Numbered from the stretch's first letter, positions 18,536-27,834 are shown. The stretch: DNA of 64,000 bases from Sulfuricurvum sp. (GCF_028710345.1 NZ_JAQTUH010000003.1:289247-353246), one strand, 5' to 3'. Made by a program: numbers and translations. The notes: a model not told the origin generated them from the letters alone.

Positions 18536-19594
18536 ATGTTATATTGGTTTCACAAATCTCTCGGTATTAATATTTTTCAATACATTACGGTGCGAGCTGG
18601 ATTAGCTTTTTTTATAGGTCTTTTACTTACCCTTTTTATTATGCCCCGTTTTATCGCATGGGCACAACGCGGTGCGAAAGTTCAACCGATCAACGAATAT
18701 GTCAGTGCCCACCAAGGGAAAGCCAAAACACCTACCATGGGCGGTATCGTTTTTATTATCTCTACCGTTATTGCCTCGTTCCTAACCGTAAATATCTTCA
18801 ACCCTTTTGCCATCGGCGGATTATTGACTCTTGTATTTTACGCCTATATAGGATTTACCGATGACTGGGGAAAAATTCGCGGAGGTGACAACCTCGCAGG
18901 GCTAAGTGCTCGTGCAAAACTTACCCTCCAAATCATTTTTGGATTGGCTATCGGACTGTTTCTCATCTATGTTGCTAAACTTGAAACTGGCTTTTACGTT
19001 CCATTCGTTAAAACAAGTCTTTTTGATATGGGATATTTTAGTATTGCGTTTTGGGTTTTAGTGATGATTGCCACCTCAAATGCCGTAAACCTCACCGATG
19101 GACTCGATGGTTTGGCTACCGTCCCCTCTGTCTTTGCACTTATCTCATTGAGCGTCATCGTTTATATTGTCGGAAATGCCGCGTTATCCCACTATTTATT
19201 AATGCCAAAAATTCCTGGGGGGGAAGTGGTTGTTATCGCAGCTGCCCTCATCGGCTCATTAGTAGGCTTTTTATGGTTTAACTGCCACCCTGCACAAGTG
19301 TTTATGGGAGATAGCGGTTCACTCACCATAGGTGCTTTTATCGCCTACATGGCAATCATCGGTAAAAGCGAAATCTTGCTTATCCTCATCGGATTTATCT
19401 TCGTCATCGAAACGGTTTCGGTAATCTTACAAGTGGGAAGCTACAAACTCCGTAAAAAAAGGGTCTTTTTGATGGCACCGATCCACCACCATTTCGAGAT
19501 GAAGCAGTGGGCGGAGAATAAAATCATCGTCCGTTTTTGGATTATCGCTTTGCTCTCCAACATCCTCGCCCTCATCACTCTAAAGATTCGCTAA
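18536..19594 (+). CDS. mraY: Phospho-N-acetylmuramoyl-pentapeptide-transferase
   Basis: A 352-residue polytopic membrane enzyme with about ten hydrophobic helices. It transfers phospho-MurNAc-pentapeptide from UDP to undecaprenyl phosphate, forming lipid I on the inner membrane face. Signatures are KTPTMGGI, the Asp pair in [30 protein letters not shown] and the loop [12 protein letters not shown] use ATG 18536, which matches the family length; a TTG at 18500 would add 12 residues. murD starts at the base after its stop, so the two are coupled. Confidence 0.98.
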   Translation: MLYWFHKSLGINIFQYITVRAGLAFFIGLLLTLFIMPRFIAWAQRGAKVQPINEYVSAHQGKAKTPTMGGIVFIISTVIASFLTVNIFNPFAIGGLLTLVFYAYIGFTDDWGKIRGGDNLAGLSARAKLTLQIIFGLAIGLFLIYVAKLETGFYVPFVKTSLFDMGYFSIAFWVLVMIATSNAVNLTDGLDGLATVPSVFALISLSVIVYIVGNAALSHYLLMPKIPGGEVVVIAAALIGSLVGFLWFNCHPAQVFMGDSGSLTIGAFIAYMAIIGKSEILLILIGFIFVIETVSVILQVGSYKLRKKRVFLMAPIHHHFEMKQWAENKIIVRFWIIALLSNILALITLKIR

Positions 19595-20818
19595 ATGGAA
19601 AAGATGACTATCGCCTGTTTCGGCTACGGCAAAACGACCCGTGCTATCGCCAAACGTTTCGGACCGTGTACCTTTTTCGATGACAAAGCTATCGAATCGT
19701 ATAGTGATGAGGATGGCAATACCATCCATCCTGTCTCGAAATTCGACACCACAAAATTTACCCACGAAATCCCCTCACCCGGTATGCCACCTTATCACCC
19801 GCTAATCCAAAATGCAACCCATCTCATCAGCGAATACGATTTTTTTGCCCCTACCACTCCCTTTAGTATTTGGATCAGTGGAACCAACGGCAAAACGACC
19901 ACTACTCAAATGGTGGAACATCTCCTCAGCGATAAAGGTGCAATCAGCGGCGGCAATATCGGTACACCGCTTGCCGATATGTCGAGCGAAGCCCCTATCT
20001 GGATATTAGAGACCAGTTCGTTTAGTATGCACTATAACCGTACTGCCGTCCCGAACATCTACGCCCTCCTCCCTATCACCCCCGATCATGTGAGCTGGCA
20101 TGGGAGCATGGAAGAGTATTACAAAGCCAAACTCAAACCTCTCACACAAATGAGAGAAGGAGAAGCAATAATCTTGCCCAAGATGTTCGCCGATGTTCCC
20201 ACTAACGGATTTAAAATCCTCTATGAAACAGAAGATGACCTCGCCAAGTATTTTGGATTTGATACGTCGAAAATCAAGTTCAAAGGGGCATTTTTGATGG
20301 ATGCCCTCATCGCGATGGGGATTGATAAGATTCTCTATGATCGATGTGATTATGATAAAATCAACGCCTTTATTCTCGACCCTCACCGTCAAGAAGAGTT
20401 ACGTGACACTCAAGGACGTCTTTGGATTAACGATTCCAAAGCAACCAATATTGACGCCACCCTCGCGGCACTACGCACCTACAAAGAGGAAAAAATCCAC
20501 CTCATCCTCGGCGGAGATGACAAAGGGGTGGAACTCGAAGAGCTATTTACCCCTCTCAAAAACTACGATGTCACCATCTATGCCATCGGAAGCAATGCAG
20601 AGCGTCTCAAGACCCTCTGTGAGCACTACGCAATCCCCTGCACCCTATGTCATACCCTCGATAAAGCAGTAGAGCAAATCGACAAAAATCATACCCGTCA
20701 TACCATCGCTATGCTCTCCCCTGCAGCGGCAAGCTTGGATCAATTTAGCTCATACGCTGAACGTGGGAATCTATTTAAAGAATACGCGATTGGAACAAGT
20801 CCCAATTCGCTACGCTAA
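19595..20818 (+). CDS. murD: UDP-N-acetylmuramoylalanine--D-glutamate ligase
   Basis: A 407-residue Mur ligase adding D-Glu to UDP-MurNAc-L-Ala in the cytoplasm. The ATP-binding loop WISGTNGKTTTTQM, the carbamylated-Lys/metal region, HRQEELRDTQGRLWINDSKATN and LILGGDDKG are intact. It follows mraY with no gap. The last ~9 residues (GTSPNSLR) and the stop lie inside a 54-bp dispersed repeat also present at 7514-7567, so the native C-terminus may have been replaced when the repeat arrived. Confidence 0.96.
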   Translation: MEKMTIACFGYGKTTRAIAKRFGPCTFFDDKAIESYSDEDGNTIHPVSKFDTTKFTHEIPSPGMPPYHPLIQNATHLISEYDFFAPTTPFSIWISGTNGKTTTTQMVEHLLSDKGAISGGNIGTPLADMSSEAPIWILETSSFSMHYNRTAVPNIYALLPITPDHVSWHGSMEEYYKAKLKPLTQMREGEAIILPKMFADVPTNGFKILYETEDDLAKYFGFDTSKIKFKGAFLMDALIAMGIDKILYDRCDYDKINAFILDPHRQEELRDTQGRLWINDSKATNIDATLAALRTYKEEKIHLILGGDDKGVELEELFTPLKNYDVTIYAIGSNAERLKTLCEHYAIPCTLCHTLDKAVEQIDKNHTRHTIAMLSPAAASLDQFSSYAERGNLFKEYAIGTSPNSLR

Positions 20819-20845
20819 CGCTGAGTTTCCTTCGGCAGGAAGCCC
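20792..20845. repeat. 54-bp dispersed repeat, copy 2 (overlaps murD 3' end)
   Basis: About 85% identical to 7514-7567 by eye. It spans the murD stop codon (20816-20818). The same TTCCT-TCGGC-AGGAA stem-loop lies at its right end, where it could act as a transcript-end structure for mraY-murD. Confidence 0.75.
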
Positions 20846-20917
20846 GGTGCAAAAGTATGAATTTAAGGGTGACTCGAAACAAAATAACGATTAAGCTTAT
20901 TTTTAAGCTTGTATCGC

Positions 20918-20923
20918 TATAAT
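20918..20923 (+). promoter_or_regulatory. -10 element of the tRNA-Phe promoter
   Basis: A perfect TATAAT lies 17 bases upstream of the tRNA. No clear -35 is present; the region upstream is the AT-rich pair of AAGCTT palindromes at 20893-20910. Confidence 0.6.
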
Positions 20924-20940
20924 TGCACTCCACAAAACGT

Positions 20941-21016
20941 GGCTAATTAGCTCAGTCGGTAGAGCAAATGACTGAAAATCATTGTGTCCTTGGTTCGATT
21001 CCGAGATTAGCCACCA
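20941..21016 (+). tRNA. tRNA-Phe (GAA)
   Basis: A full cloverleaf with encoded CCA. The acceptor stem GGCTAAT pairs with ATTAGCC (21006-21012). The D arm is GCTC-AGTCGGTA-GAGC. The anticodon stem AATGA/TCATT encloses the loop CTGAAAA with anticodon GAA at 20974-20976. The T arm is CTTGG-TTCGATT-CCGAG. The discriminator is A, then CCA at 21014-21016. The identity follows from the anticodon. Confidence 0.98.
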
Positions 21017-21155
21017 CCTTATAAAATAATCCCCTCTAATACAATCTAAAAAGACAAACAACAACCCCTTAAATAGTCACTTTAATCACTATTTTTGATC
21101 ATTTCGGCTAAAATATTCTTTTTAATATTCATGATTTGCGAGGGAGAATGTTTTA

Positions 21156-22229
21156 ATGGATGAATTTGTTCTACCTCCTTTGCCACCAAAATTTGATTTT
21201 GACACGGTTGCAATACTCAAACAACTCTCTAAAGCACACAAGGCATTAGCCGAATTAAAAGGGTTTGCCGATCAAATCCCAAATAAAGAGATACTCATCA
21301 ATTCTCTTACGCTCCAAGAAGCAAAAGACAGTTCAGAGATTGAAAATATTATCACCACTCAAGATGAACTTTTTGAAGCTTTAGCAAGTGAATCCCACCA
21401 TATTCCTGATAATATCAAAGAGGTTTTGAATTACCGCAAAGCATTGCGTTTTGGTTTTACTCAATTACAACACCGCCAACTTTTAACGACAAACGATATT
21501 GTTGCCATTCAACAAGAACTCTCCGGTAATAATGCAGGTATCCGAAAACAAGCCGGCACAGTATTACGCAACGCTAAAACAGGTGAGGTTGTTTACACTC
21601 CTCCTCAAGATGAGGCGATGATTTATGAACTGCTTGCTAACTTAGAAAAACAAATCAACGAGCCCGATGAATTAGACCCTTTGATTAAAATGGCGATACT
21701 GCATTATCAGTTTGAATCGATTCACCCGTTTTACGATGGAAATGGTCGAACTGGGCGTATCCTCAATATTCTCTATCTTTGCCTTGAGGGCTTGTTAGAT
21801 GCACCGATACTCTATTTGAGCGGTTATATTATCCGAAACAAAAATGATTACTACCGCTTATTACAAGAGGTGCGAGTCAGCAATGCATGGGAAGAGTGGA
21901 CTTTGTATATGCTCAAAGGTATTGAAGAGACAGCCGTTCGAACACTAACGAAAGCTAAGGCAATTAAAGAACTTGTAGATGAAACGTCAAATGAGGTCAA
22001 AACTAAATTGCCAAAAATCTATAAACGTGAACTCATTGATGCCATTTTTACCGAAGTCTATACAAAAACGGCTCATGTTGAAATTGCTTTGGATGTTGAA
22101 CGACATGCAGCAGCTAAGTATCTAAAAGAACTCGAAAAAATTGGAATACTGACTTCGCAAAAAAGATCGCGAATTGTTCTCTATATCAATCCTAAACTCT
22201 ATGCGCTGTTGGGTGAGGGGATATGGTAG
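21156..22229 (+). CDS. Fic-family protein adenylyltransferase with C-terminal winged helix
   Basis: 357 residues. The Fic active-site motif HPFYDGNGRTGR is intact at about residue 192, so the protein should transfer AMP (or a similar moiety) from a nucleotide to target hydroxyls. Near residue 60 the sequence SSEIEN fits the inhibitory [S/T]xxxE[G/N] motif of class II Fic proteins, whose Glu blocks ATP gamma-phosphate binding. The C-terminal ~60 residues look like a winged helix (VEIALDVERHAAAKYLKELEKIGIL), suggesting self-regulation. The ATG at 21156 follows GGGAG. It lies between tRNA-Phe and a repeat-rich tail, an island-like position. Confidence 0.93.
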   Translation: MDEFVLPPLPPKFDFDTVAILKQLSKAHKALAELKGFADQIPNKEILINSLTLQEAKDSSEIENIITTQDELFEALASESHHIPDNIKEVLNYRKALRFGFTQLQHRQLLTTNDIVAIQQELSGNNAGIRKQAGTVLRNAKTGEVVYTPPQDEAMIYELLANLEKQINEPDELDPLIKMAILHYQFESIHPFYDGNGRTGRILNILYLCLEGLLDAPILYLSGYIIRNKNDYYRLLQEVRVSNAWEEWTLYMLKGIEETAVRTLTKAKAIKELVDETSNEVKTKLPKIYKRELIDAIFTEVYTKTAHVEIALDVERHAAAKYLKELEKIGILTSQKRSRIVLYINPKLYALLGEGIW

Positions 22230-22300
22230 TCAAACTACCATATAATTTAAATATGGTAGTTTTTTATATTATTTCTACTATATAAAATAAATATGGTAGT
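22221..22300. repeat. Repeated ATATGGTAGT boxes at the fic 3' end
   Basis: ATATGGTAGT occurs at 22221-22230, 22251-22260 and 22291-22300, with an exact inverted copy at 22234-22243 and a degenerate inverted copy near 22275-22283. The first pair forms a 10-bp palindrome with a 3-base spacer over the fic stop codon. The arrangement resembles multiple operator sites. No gene starts downstream on the plus strand. Confidence 0.75.
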
Positions 22301-22558
22301 TTTAATCTAAGTAAAGATAATCCTAAAAATAGAAAAAGATCATAGAGCAGTATCATACAAATATCAAGTTACATTGTTGCTAATGTACCTTTTAATGTAC
22401 CTATTATATTTTAAAACCTTTAAAATATAACAAAATAGGGACTAGGTGGTTGAGAGATTACCACTGCCTCTTCAAACTTTCTCTCAGAGAAGATTTGAAG
22501 AGGCTTTTTTCGTTTATACCCCTTCCCTTCTCCATTTTTTAAACTTGAATTGACGGTA
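22301..22558 (+). other. Non-coding tail after fic, ending in a strong terminator
   Basis: From the fic stop to 22558 there are 329 bases without a gene. Besides the ATATGGTAGT boxes it holds a short direct repeat (AATGTACCT twice near 22384-22401) and, from ~22440, a structured stretch ending in the terminator at 22466-22510. This could be a small RNA or a decayed element end. I see no coding potential. Confidence 0.5.
22466..22510 (+). terminator. Rho-independent terminator
   Basis: A perfect 11-bp stem (GCCTCTTCAAA/TTTGAAGAGGC) encloses a 17-base loop with an inner TTCTC/GAGAA stem and is followed by six T residues. It is oriented for plus-strand transcripts from fic or from a short RNA starting nearer. 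Confidence 0.85.
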
Positions 22559-23812
22559 TTATTGCTCTTTATAAAGCACCACTTGGTTACGCCCTTTGTC
22601 TTTTGCACAATACAGTGCTCTATCGAGTTGATGAAACAGATTTTCTGCAAGGGTAGCAGAGTCGTACTGCGCAATCCCGAAACTAGCTGTTTTTTTCCCA
22701 ACGATATTAAAATTATATTCCTCAATACAAGAACGGAGATTTTCTGCAATTACTATTGCCCCCTCAGCATCCGTATGGGGGCAAATGATGAGAAACTCTT
22801 CGCCTCCCCATCGACCGATAACATCAACTTCACGGATATTGGTTGATAAAATTTTTGCAAACTCTTTTAAAATCACATCACCGACTTGGTGTCCATAAGT
22901 ATCATTAACCTCTTTAAAATGGTCAATATCAATCAAAATAGCGGATAATGGATAAGAGTAACGATGTGCACGCTGTATCTCCGCTTCTAATATTTTGTCC
23001 AAGCTGGCACGGTTCATAAGGGCTGTCAAACTATCGGTATTGGCATCATGTTTATAGCGCATCTGAACATCGATATTTTGATAAAAAGCGATATATCCGT
23101 TTAACACTCCCTTGTTATCGTAATCAGGGGAAGCGGTTACATGAAACCAATTTGTCCCACCTACAAAATTACGATCCTCAATATCGCCTGCATATGTTTG
23201 TCCGCTTTCAAGGGTTTCCCATAAGTTTTTGTACACTTCGGCGGCTGTATTGGATGAGCTCAGAATATTGATATTTTTCCCAATTAAGTCATCCTTTGTG
23301 CATTGTAAAAAGGTACAAAAGCTTTCACTGACATTTTGTATCATCCCCTTGAGGTCAACTTTTACATACGCGACATATTTATCAACGACCCCCAAGAGCA
23401 TACTGTTGGTTTGGAGCGCATTACGCAACTCTTTTTGGAGATGATAGGTTTGGACGCGATTGCCAACACGCACTGACATCTCTTCGGATCGAAACGGTTT
23501 GGTAATATAGTCAACGGCACCGGTTTTAAATGCTTTGACAATCGTTTCAGGATTGGTATCCGACGTAAGATAAATGATTGGAATATAGGAAGTCGATGAA
23601 GTGGAGCGCAACACCTCGGCAACCTCAAAGCCGGACAAGCCATTCATGACAATATCAAGCAAGATGAGATCTACGGTATGGGTTTTAAGGTACTCAAGTG
23701 CCTCTTCGCCGCTGCGAGCAACGAGAACCGTGTAATTATCTTTTAAGGTTTGTGCCGCTAATTTTAGATTAAGGGGTTCATCATCCACTACCAAGATTGA
23801 AAAACTATCCAT
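22559..23812 (-). CDS. Response regulator with PAS and diguanylate cyclase (REC-PAS-GGDEF)
   Basis: 417 residues. A receiver domain (DLILLDIVMNG, phosphoacceptor Asp near residue 50) is followed by a PAS domain (~135-245) and a C-terminal GGDEF domain (~260-415). The active site reads RWGGEEF, which is catalytic, and a product-inhibition I-site RxxD (REVD) sits five residues before it, so c-di-GMP synthesis with feedback is expected. I use ATG 23812, with GGAG 6 bases upstream, rather than the in-frame ATG at 23824. It overlaps the stop of the hybrid kinase by 8 bases, so the kinase is its likely phosphodonor. Confidence 0.94.
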   Translation of the reverse strand: MDSFSILVVDDEPLNLKLAAQTLKDNYTVLVARSGEEALEYLKTHTVDLILLDIVMNGLSGFEVAEVLRSTSSTSYIPIIYLTSDTNPETIVKAFKTGAVDYITKPFRSEEMSVRVGNRVQTYHLQKELRNALQTNSMLLGVVDKYVAYVKVDLKGMIQNVSESFCTFLQCTKDDLIGKNINILSSSNTAAEVYKNLWETLESGQTYAGDIEDRNFVGGTNWFHVTASPDYDNKGVLNGYIAFYQNIDVQMRYKHDANTDSLTALMNRASLDKILEAEIQRAHRYSYPLSAILIDIDHFKEVNDTYGHQVGDVILKEFAKILSTNIREVDVIGRWGGEEFLIICPHTDAEGAIVIAENLRSCIEEYNFNIVGKKTASFGIAQYDSATLAENLFHQLDRALYCAKDKGRNQVVLYKEQ

Positions 23813-26800
23813 GTAATTCTCCATAAATCGTTTTTAAATGCTCTACTGCACTCTCGTACTCAAATTTCCCCACTGCTTCTCGAATCTTTTCCAATATTTC
23901 CGTAGAGCTATAAGAGACCATATAAGACAAACACGCCTCGATCTCATCATCATCCACAAAAGATTTCTCTTCGAGCCGTTTTATCATCGACTCGATGGCA
24001 AAACCAATCTCTGGTATGCTTGCATTATTCTGGATCAATATCGGCTGTTGTGAGCTGAAATGGTTTTCAATCGATCTTATTACTCTATCCACTTCCTCAC
24101 ATAATGGACCGCACATCGTAGATTGCAACTCCACATTATCGCTTTCATCTATTAAAATAGCAATCTCATAAACCATTTTCGAGCCAATATTACCACTCAC
24201 CCCTTTAAGGGTATGGATGAGGCGTTTAAACGCTTCATCACCCGGAACGCACTCCATTAAGCGAAGCGAAAAATCTTTGTAATTTTCTGCAAATTTTCGT
24301 AAAAACTGTTCCATCTGTTTAGGCTGAAGCATTTGGGAGAGAGAGCTTAAATCCAGCCCTGCAATGATTTCTACGGATAGTTCCGGAACAATTAAGCCAT
24401 TATCTCTTGTTTCAATAACCAAATAAGATTCCAAAACCTCTTTTAGCTCTTCGAGATCAATCGGCTTAGAGAGATGTCCGTTCATTCCCGATTCTATTGT
24501 CGATTTTTTATCCTGTTCCATAACTGCCGCGCTCAAAGCAATGATCGGAACCGTTTTGTTAAACTCTCGGATACCTCGAGCAGCACTAATGCCGTCCAAT
24601 ACCGGCATTTGCAAATCCATCAATACAAGATCATACTGATTCTCTTTAACTTTTTGAATCCCTATAAGCCCATTCTCTGCAATTTCCACGGTTGCACCAA
24701 AAAGTTCTAATAAGTCACGTATTACAAGTTGATTTATCTCATTATCTTCAACCACCAACACAGACCCTTTGACAAAAAAATCTCTTTGGTGAATAGGCTC
24801 TTTAACCGGTTTCAATCTCCCCGAATCACCAATAGATTCCAAAAGCACCGAGGGGGTAACAGGCTTATACAAAACTTTTTCAAGGGTAATCTGTTTGTCT
24901 AATGCTGCTTTGTGCAACTCTTCTTTAACATGGGCAGTAACCATTATAATGTTCACAAAACTACCATTGGACATCTGCTGAACTTTTTTAATAACATCAA
25001 GTCCATCCAGTTCCGGCATCTTCCAATCGATAATGAGATAGTCAAATGTTTCACTCATCATCCGCTCAATAGCCTCTTTCCCGCTCGCACAGACTATCGC
25101 CAATGCACCCCATGATTGAAGCATCGATCCGATTAGTTCCCGCTCCAGTTCATTATCATCAACAACCAAAAAGCGCAGATGGTTTAAATAAGAGAGATGT
25201 GGACGCCCCTCTGAGCCATAACGCATCCGCAATTTAACCGTAAAATAAAACGTTGAGCCAATACCAGGGGTGCTCTCAAGCCAAATCTTTCCACCCATCA
25301 ACTCCGAAAGCTGTTTGGAGATTGCCAGCCCTAAACCTGTACCGCCATATTTTCGTGTATTGGAAGCATCACTTTGTGAAAATGGGCTAAATAATCGTAA
25401 CTGCTCCTGTTCACTAATGCCGATACCACTATCAGATACCGAACACTCCAAGAGTATCTCTTTCGTACTTTTAGAGAGCGATTTTACCCGCACGATAATA
25501 TCCCCTTGGTCGGTAAACTTAACCGCATTACCGATAAGGTTATTAAATATTTGCCCCAGACGGAGGGGATCACCCTCCAGCGTTAGCGGGATGCTAGGAT
25601 CAATATCGATATGAAACTCCAACGATTTTTGCGCAATAGAGTATTCAAACAAATCAGAAGAGCTTCGAAGTACCTCCTCAATCGAAAAACTCCTATTCTC
25701 AAAATTGAGTTTTCCCGCTTCAATTTTAGAGTAATCGAGAATATCATTAATAACACTTAGAAGCGCTTTAGACGATTGCTGTGCTTTTGTCATGTACTCT
25801 TTTTGAGTGGAGGTAAGATTCGTATTAAGCATCAAATTATTTAATCCAATCACCCCATTAAGCGGTGTACGAATCTCATGACTCATATTGGCGAGAAACT
25901 CACTTTTAGCTTTATTAGCTTCTCTAGAGGCTTTTATAGCAGTATTTAACTTTTCTTCGTACAGCTTTTGTTCTGTAATATCGATATTAGTTCCAATCAT
26001 AGCTATCTTTTTTCCCTGTTTATCAAACTGGCAAATACCGGATGCTTTGATATAAGCAATTTCGTTTGAGCTATGTTTCAGTATCCTAAATACCGTGTCA
26101 AATTTTCCATCAAATGCTGCTGCATATTGTACCTCTGACTGCGCTTTTGCTCGATCATCAGGGTGTAGGGCTCCTAGCCACATTTCATACGGATTATTTT
26201 GGCTTTGGCTTTCAATCCCATAAATGGAATACATTTGTTTGTTCCATTCAAGGGTATCTGAAGCAAAATTCCACGTCCATATACCCATTTCTGCCGATTT
26301 GGCTGCTATTTCAAGCTTGATGGCATCCAACTTTATTTGCTCATTTTTGGCATTTTGTTCAGTAATATTTTTTGTACTGATAAGAATCCGTTTTTTATCA
26401 GGGAGCAAAGCCAACGACATACTAATCGTAATCACTTTGTCATCTTTTACTCGGCAACGCTTTTCAAAATAGTCCAATGACCCTTTTTCAAGTACTGTAT
26501 TTAATGCCGTTACTGCTCGATCATGATCTTCCGGCATACTCAGTTCAATACATGATTTTGTGCGTAACTCTTCACGAGAAAATCCTGTCATTTCCAAATA
26601 GGCGTCATTGAACTCCAAAAAATTGGTTTGTAGATCGAGAACGGCTATTCCATCACGCGAAATATTAAAGATAGTTTCAAACTCCTCTTTTTGCCGTTGT
26701 GTTTCGAGTTTTTGCTTCTCTTGCTCGGTAATATCGATCCCTATGGTCGCCAGATATTCCATTGATCCATCACTTTTTTGAACCAGCATATTGGACCACT

Positions 26801-27122
26801 CAAAAATCCGTTCTTCTCCACTACGAGATATCCAAGAGTTTTGAAATCGATCTACGATTATCCCTTTTTGAGCATTTTCAATGATAGATTTTACTTTGCC
26901 ATGCATCGATACAGGCAAAAATCGCTCCCAAAAATAGGGGACAGAAGCGACCTCTTCTTGGGTATATCCTACAAAACTCTGCCCATAATGGTTGAGACGT
27001 ATCATCCGTCCCTCTCCATCGATCAAAGCAACAATGGAATTAATATTATCAAAAATAGTCAAAAATGCATGATGTTCATCGATGGATGGAGCATTAGAAT
27101 GGATAGAAGTCATCGATTTCAT
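23805..27122 (-). CDS. PAS hybrid histidine kinase (PAS x3-HisKA-HATPase-REC-REC-HPt)
   Basis: 1105 residues with no membrane segments, so cytoplasmic. Three PAS domains cover ~20-395. HisKA has NMSHEIRTPLNG (~410-475), HATPase_c follows with GTGLGLA, then two receiver domains (DWKMPELDG and DLQMPVLDG with their phosphoacceptor Asp) and a C-terminal HPt domain with IHTLKGVSGNIGS. The layout is that of an ArcB/BarA-type phosphorelay. The HPt would pass phosphate to the REC-PAS-GGDEF protein encoded just downstream. TTGTGAA boxes in the upstream spacer suggest regulation. The ATG at 27122 has only a weak ribosome-binding site. Confidence 0.95.
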   Translation of the reverse strand: MKSMTSIHSNAPSIDEHHAFLTIFDNINSIVALIDGEGRMIRLNHYGQSFVGYTQEEVASVPYFWERFLPVSMHGKVKSIIENAQKGIIVDRFQNSWISRSGEERIFEWSNMLVQKSDGSMEYLATIGIDITEQEKQKLETQRQKEEFETIFNISRDGIAVLDLQTNFLEFNDAYLEMTGFSREELRTKSCIELSMPEDHDRAVTALNTVLEKGSLDYFEKRCRVKDDKVITISMSLALLPDKKRILISTKNITEQNAKNEQIKLDAIKLEIAAKSAEMGIWTWNFASDTLEWNKQMYSIYGIESQSQNNPYEMWLGALHPDDRAKAQSEVQYAAAFDGKFDTVFRILKHSSNEIAYIKASGICQFDKQGKKIAMIGTNIDITEQKLYEEKLNTAIKASREANKAKSEFLANMSHEIRTPLNGVIGLNNLMLNTNLTSTQKEYMTKAQQSSKALLSVINDILDYSKIEAGKLNFENRSFSIEEVLRSSSDLFEYSIAQKSLEFHIDIDPSIPLTLEGDPLRLGQIFNNLIGNAVKFTDQGDIIVRVKSLSKSTKEILLECSVSDSGIGISEQEQLRLFSPFSQSDASNTRKYGGTGLGLAISKQLSELMGGKIWLESTPGIGSTFYFTVKLRMRYGSEGRPHLSYLNHLRFLVVDDNELERELIGSMLQSWGALAIVCASGKEAIERMMSETFDYLIIDWKMPELDGLDVIKKVQQMSNGSFVNIIMVTAHVKEELHKAALDKQITLEKVLYKPVTPSVLLESIGDSGRLKPVKEPIHQRDFFVKGSVLVVEDNEINQLVIRDLLELFGATVEIAENGLIGIQKVKENQYDLVLMDLQMPVLDGISAARGIREFNKTVPIIALSAAVMEQDKKSTIESGMNGHLSKPIDLEELKEVLESYLVIETRDNGLIVPELSVEIIAGLDLSSLSQMLQPKQMEQFLRKFAENYKDFSLRLMECVPGDEAFKRLIHTLKGVSGNIGSKMVYEIAILIDESDNVELQSTMCGPLCEEVDRVIRSIENHFSSQQPILIQNNASIPEIGFAIESMIKRLEEKSFVDDDEIEACLSYMVSYSSTEILEKIREAVGKFEYESAVEHLKTIYGELHG

Positions 27123-27260
27123 AGTAGTCTCTGTTAATAATTTTTATAGATTTGGATTATACCTCTTTAACCTTATCTTGTTTCAATTATACATAGAATT
27201 TAGTCTAAAAATGGTCATATCTTAATACAAAAAAAATGACCTATATATGACTATATGCAT

Positions 27261-27278
27261 TTCACAATAGCTTCACAA
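27261..27278. promoter_or_regulatory. Two TTCACAA boxes spaced 11 bp (divergent promoter region)
   Basis: TTCACAA occurs at 27261-27267 and 27272-27278. On the minus strand this reads TTGTGAA-N4-TTGTGAA toward the hybrid kinase. On the plus strand it lies just upstream of TATACT (27287-27292), the likely -10 of the glycine-zipper gene. The boxes resemble those at 36131, 45607 and 45699. Confidence 0.5.
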
Positions 27279-27321
27279 CCATGATTTATACTGTCGCTAA
27301 TTTAAAATCGAGGTGGATATC

Positions 27322-27750
27322 ATGAAAAAGCTTCTTATCGCAATGGCATTAACTGCTTCTGCATCACTTTTCGCACAAGATAGCGTTGGTGGGATTTTTG
27401 GAGGGGTAATCGGAGGGATTATAGGTAATCAATTCGGTCATGGAGACGGTAAAGTTGCAGCAACAATTATCGGTGCTTCCATGGGAACACTTATCGGTAG
27501 CAATAATGAGAGATACATATCTAATGGTGAATACACTAATACAAATCGTGTAGTCTATACAACAGTGCAACCTGCACCGATTATTTATACCCAACAACGT
27601 ATCGTTTATGCTAATCCACGACCTGTTATCTATTATAGTTCATATGATCGTGACGATCATCGCTACGAGGAACGGCGTCGTGAACATCATGATCACTGGG
27701 ACCGTGATCGTCGTGAACATGATGAACATGAACGATGGGATCGTCGGTAA
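27322..27750 (+). CDS. Exported glycine-zipper protein with His/Arg/Asp-rich tail
   Basis: 142 residues. A signal peptide (MKKLLIAMALTASASLFA) precedes a glycine-zipper segment (GGIFGGVIGGIIGNQFGHGDGKVAATIIGASMGTLIG), which is the 2TM/YMGG-like motif found in outer-membrane or envelope proteins. The last ~35 residues are extremely rich in Asp, Glu, Arg and His (DDHRYEERRREHHDHWDRDR), possibly metal-binding. ATG 27322 has GAGGTG 6 bases upstream; GTG at 27313 is unlikely. A likely TATACT -10 and TTCACAA boxes lie upstream, and a long palindrome lies downstream. Confidence 0.8.
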   Translation: MKKLLIAMALTASASLFAQDSVGGIFGGVIGGIIGNQFGHGDGKVAATIIGASMGTLIGSNNERYISNGEYTNTNRVVYTTVQPAPIIYTQQRIVYANPRPVIYYSSYDRDDHRYEERRREHHDHWDRDRREHDEHERWDRR

Positions 27751-27757
27751 TCATGGC

Positions 27758-27792
27758 TTACAACATACCTGTTTTAAACAGGTATGTTGTAA
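27758..27792. repeat. Perfect 17-bp-arm palindrome between convergent genes
   Basis: TTACAACATACCTGTTT and its complement face each other around one central base. It lies 7 bases after the glycine-zipper stop. No T-run follows in either direction, so it is either a factor-dependent terminator, an RNA stabiliser or a protein-binding site. Confidence 0.7.
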
Positions 27793-27834
27793 AGAGTGGT
27801 GATTCAATCCAATACAAAAACTAACTCTCCAAAT

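Noticed and set aside
21017..22558. Integrated element using the tRNA-Phe 3' end as attachment site
   Set aside because: No integrase gene and no duplicated tRNA 3' end were found downstream, so only island-like character can be stated.
22420..22749. A 109-codon minus-strand frame after the GGDEF gene
   Set aside because: Overlaps the 3' end of the diguanylate cyclase in another frame and crosses the terminator stem, so it is a shadow.
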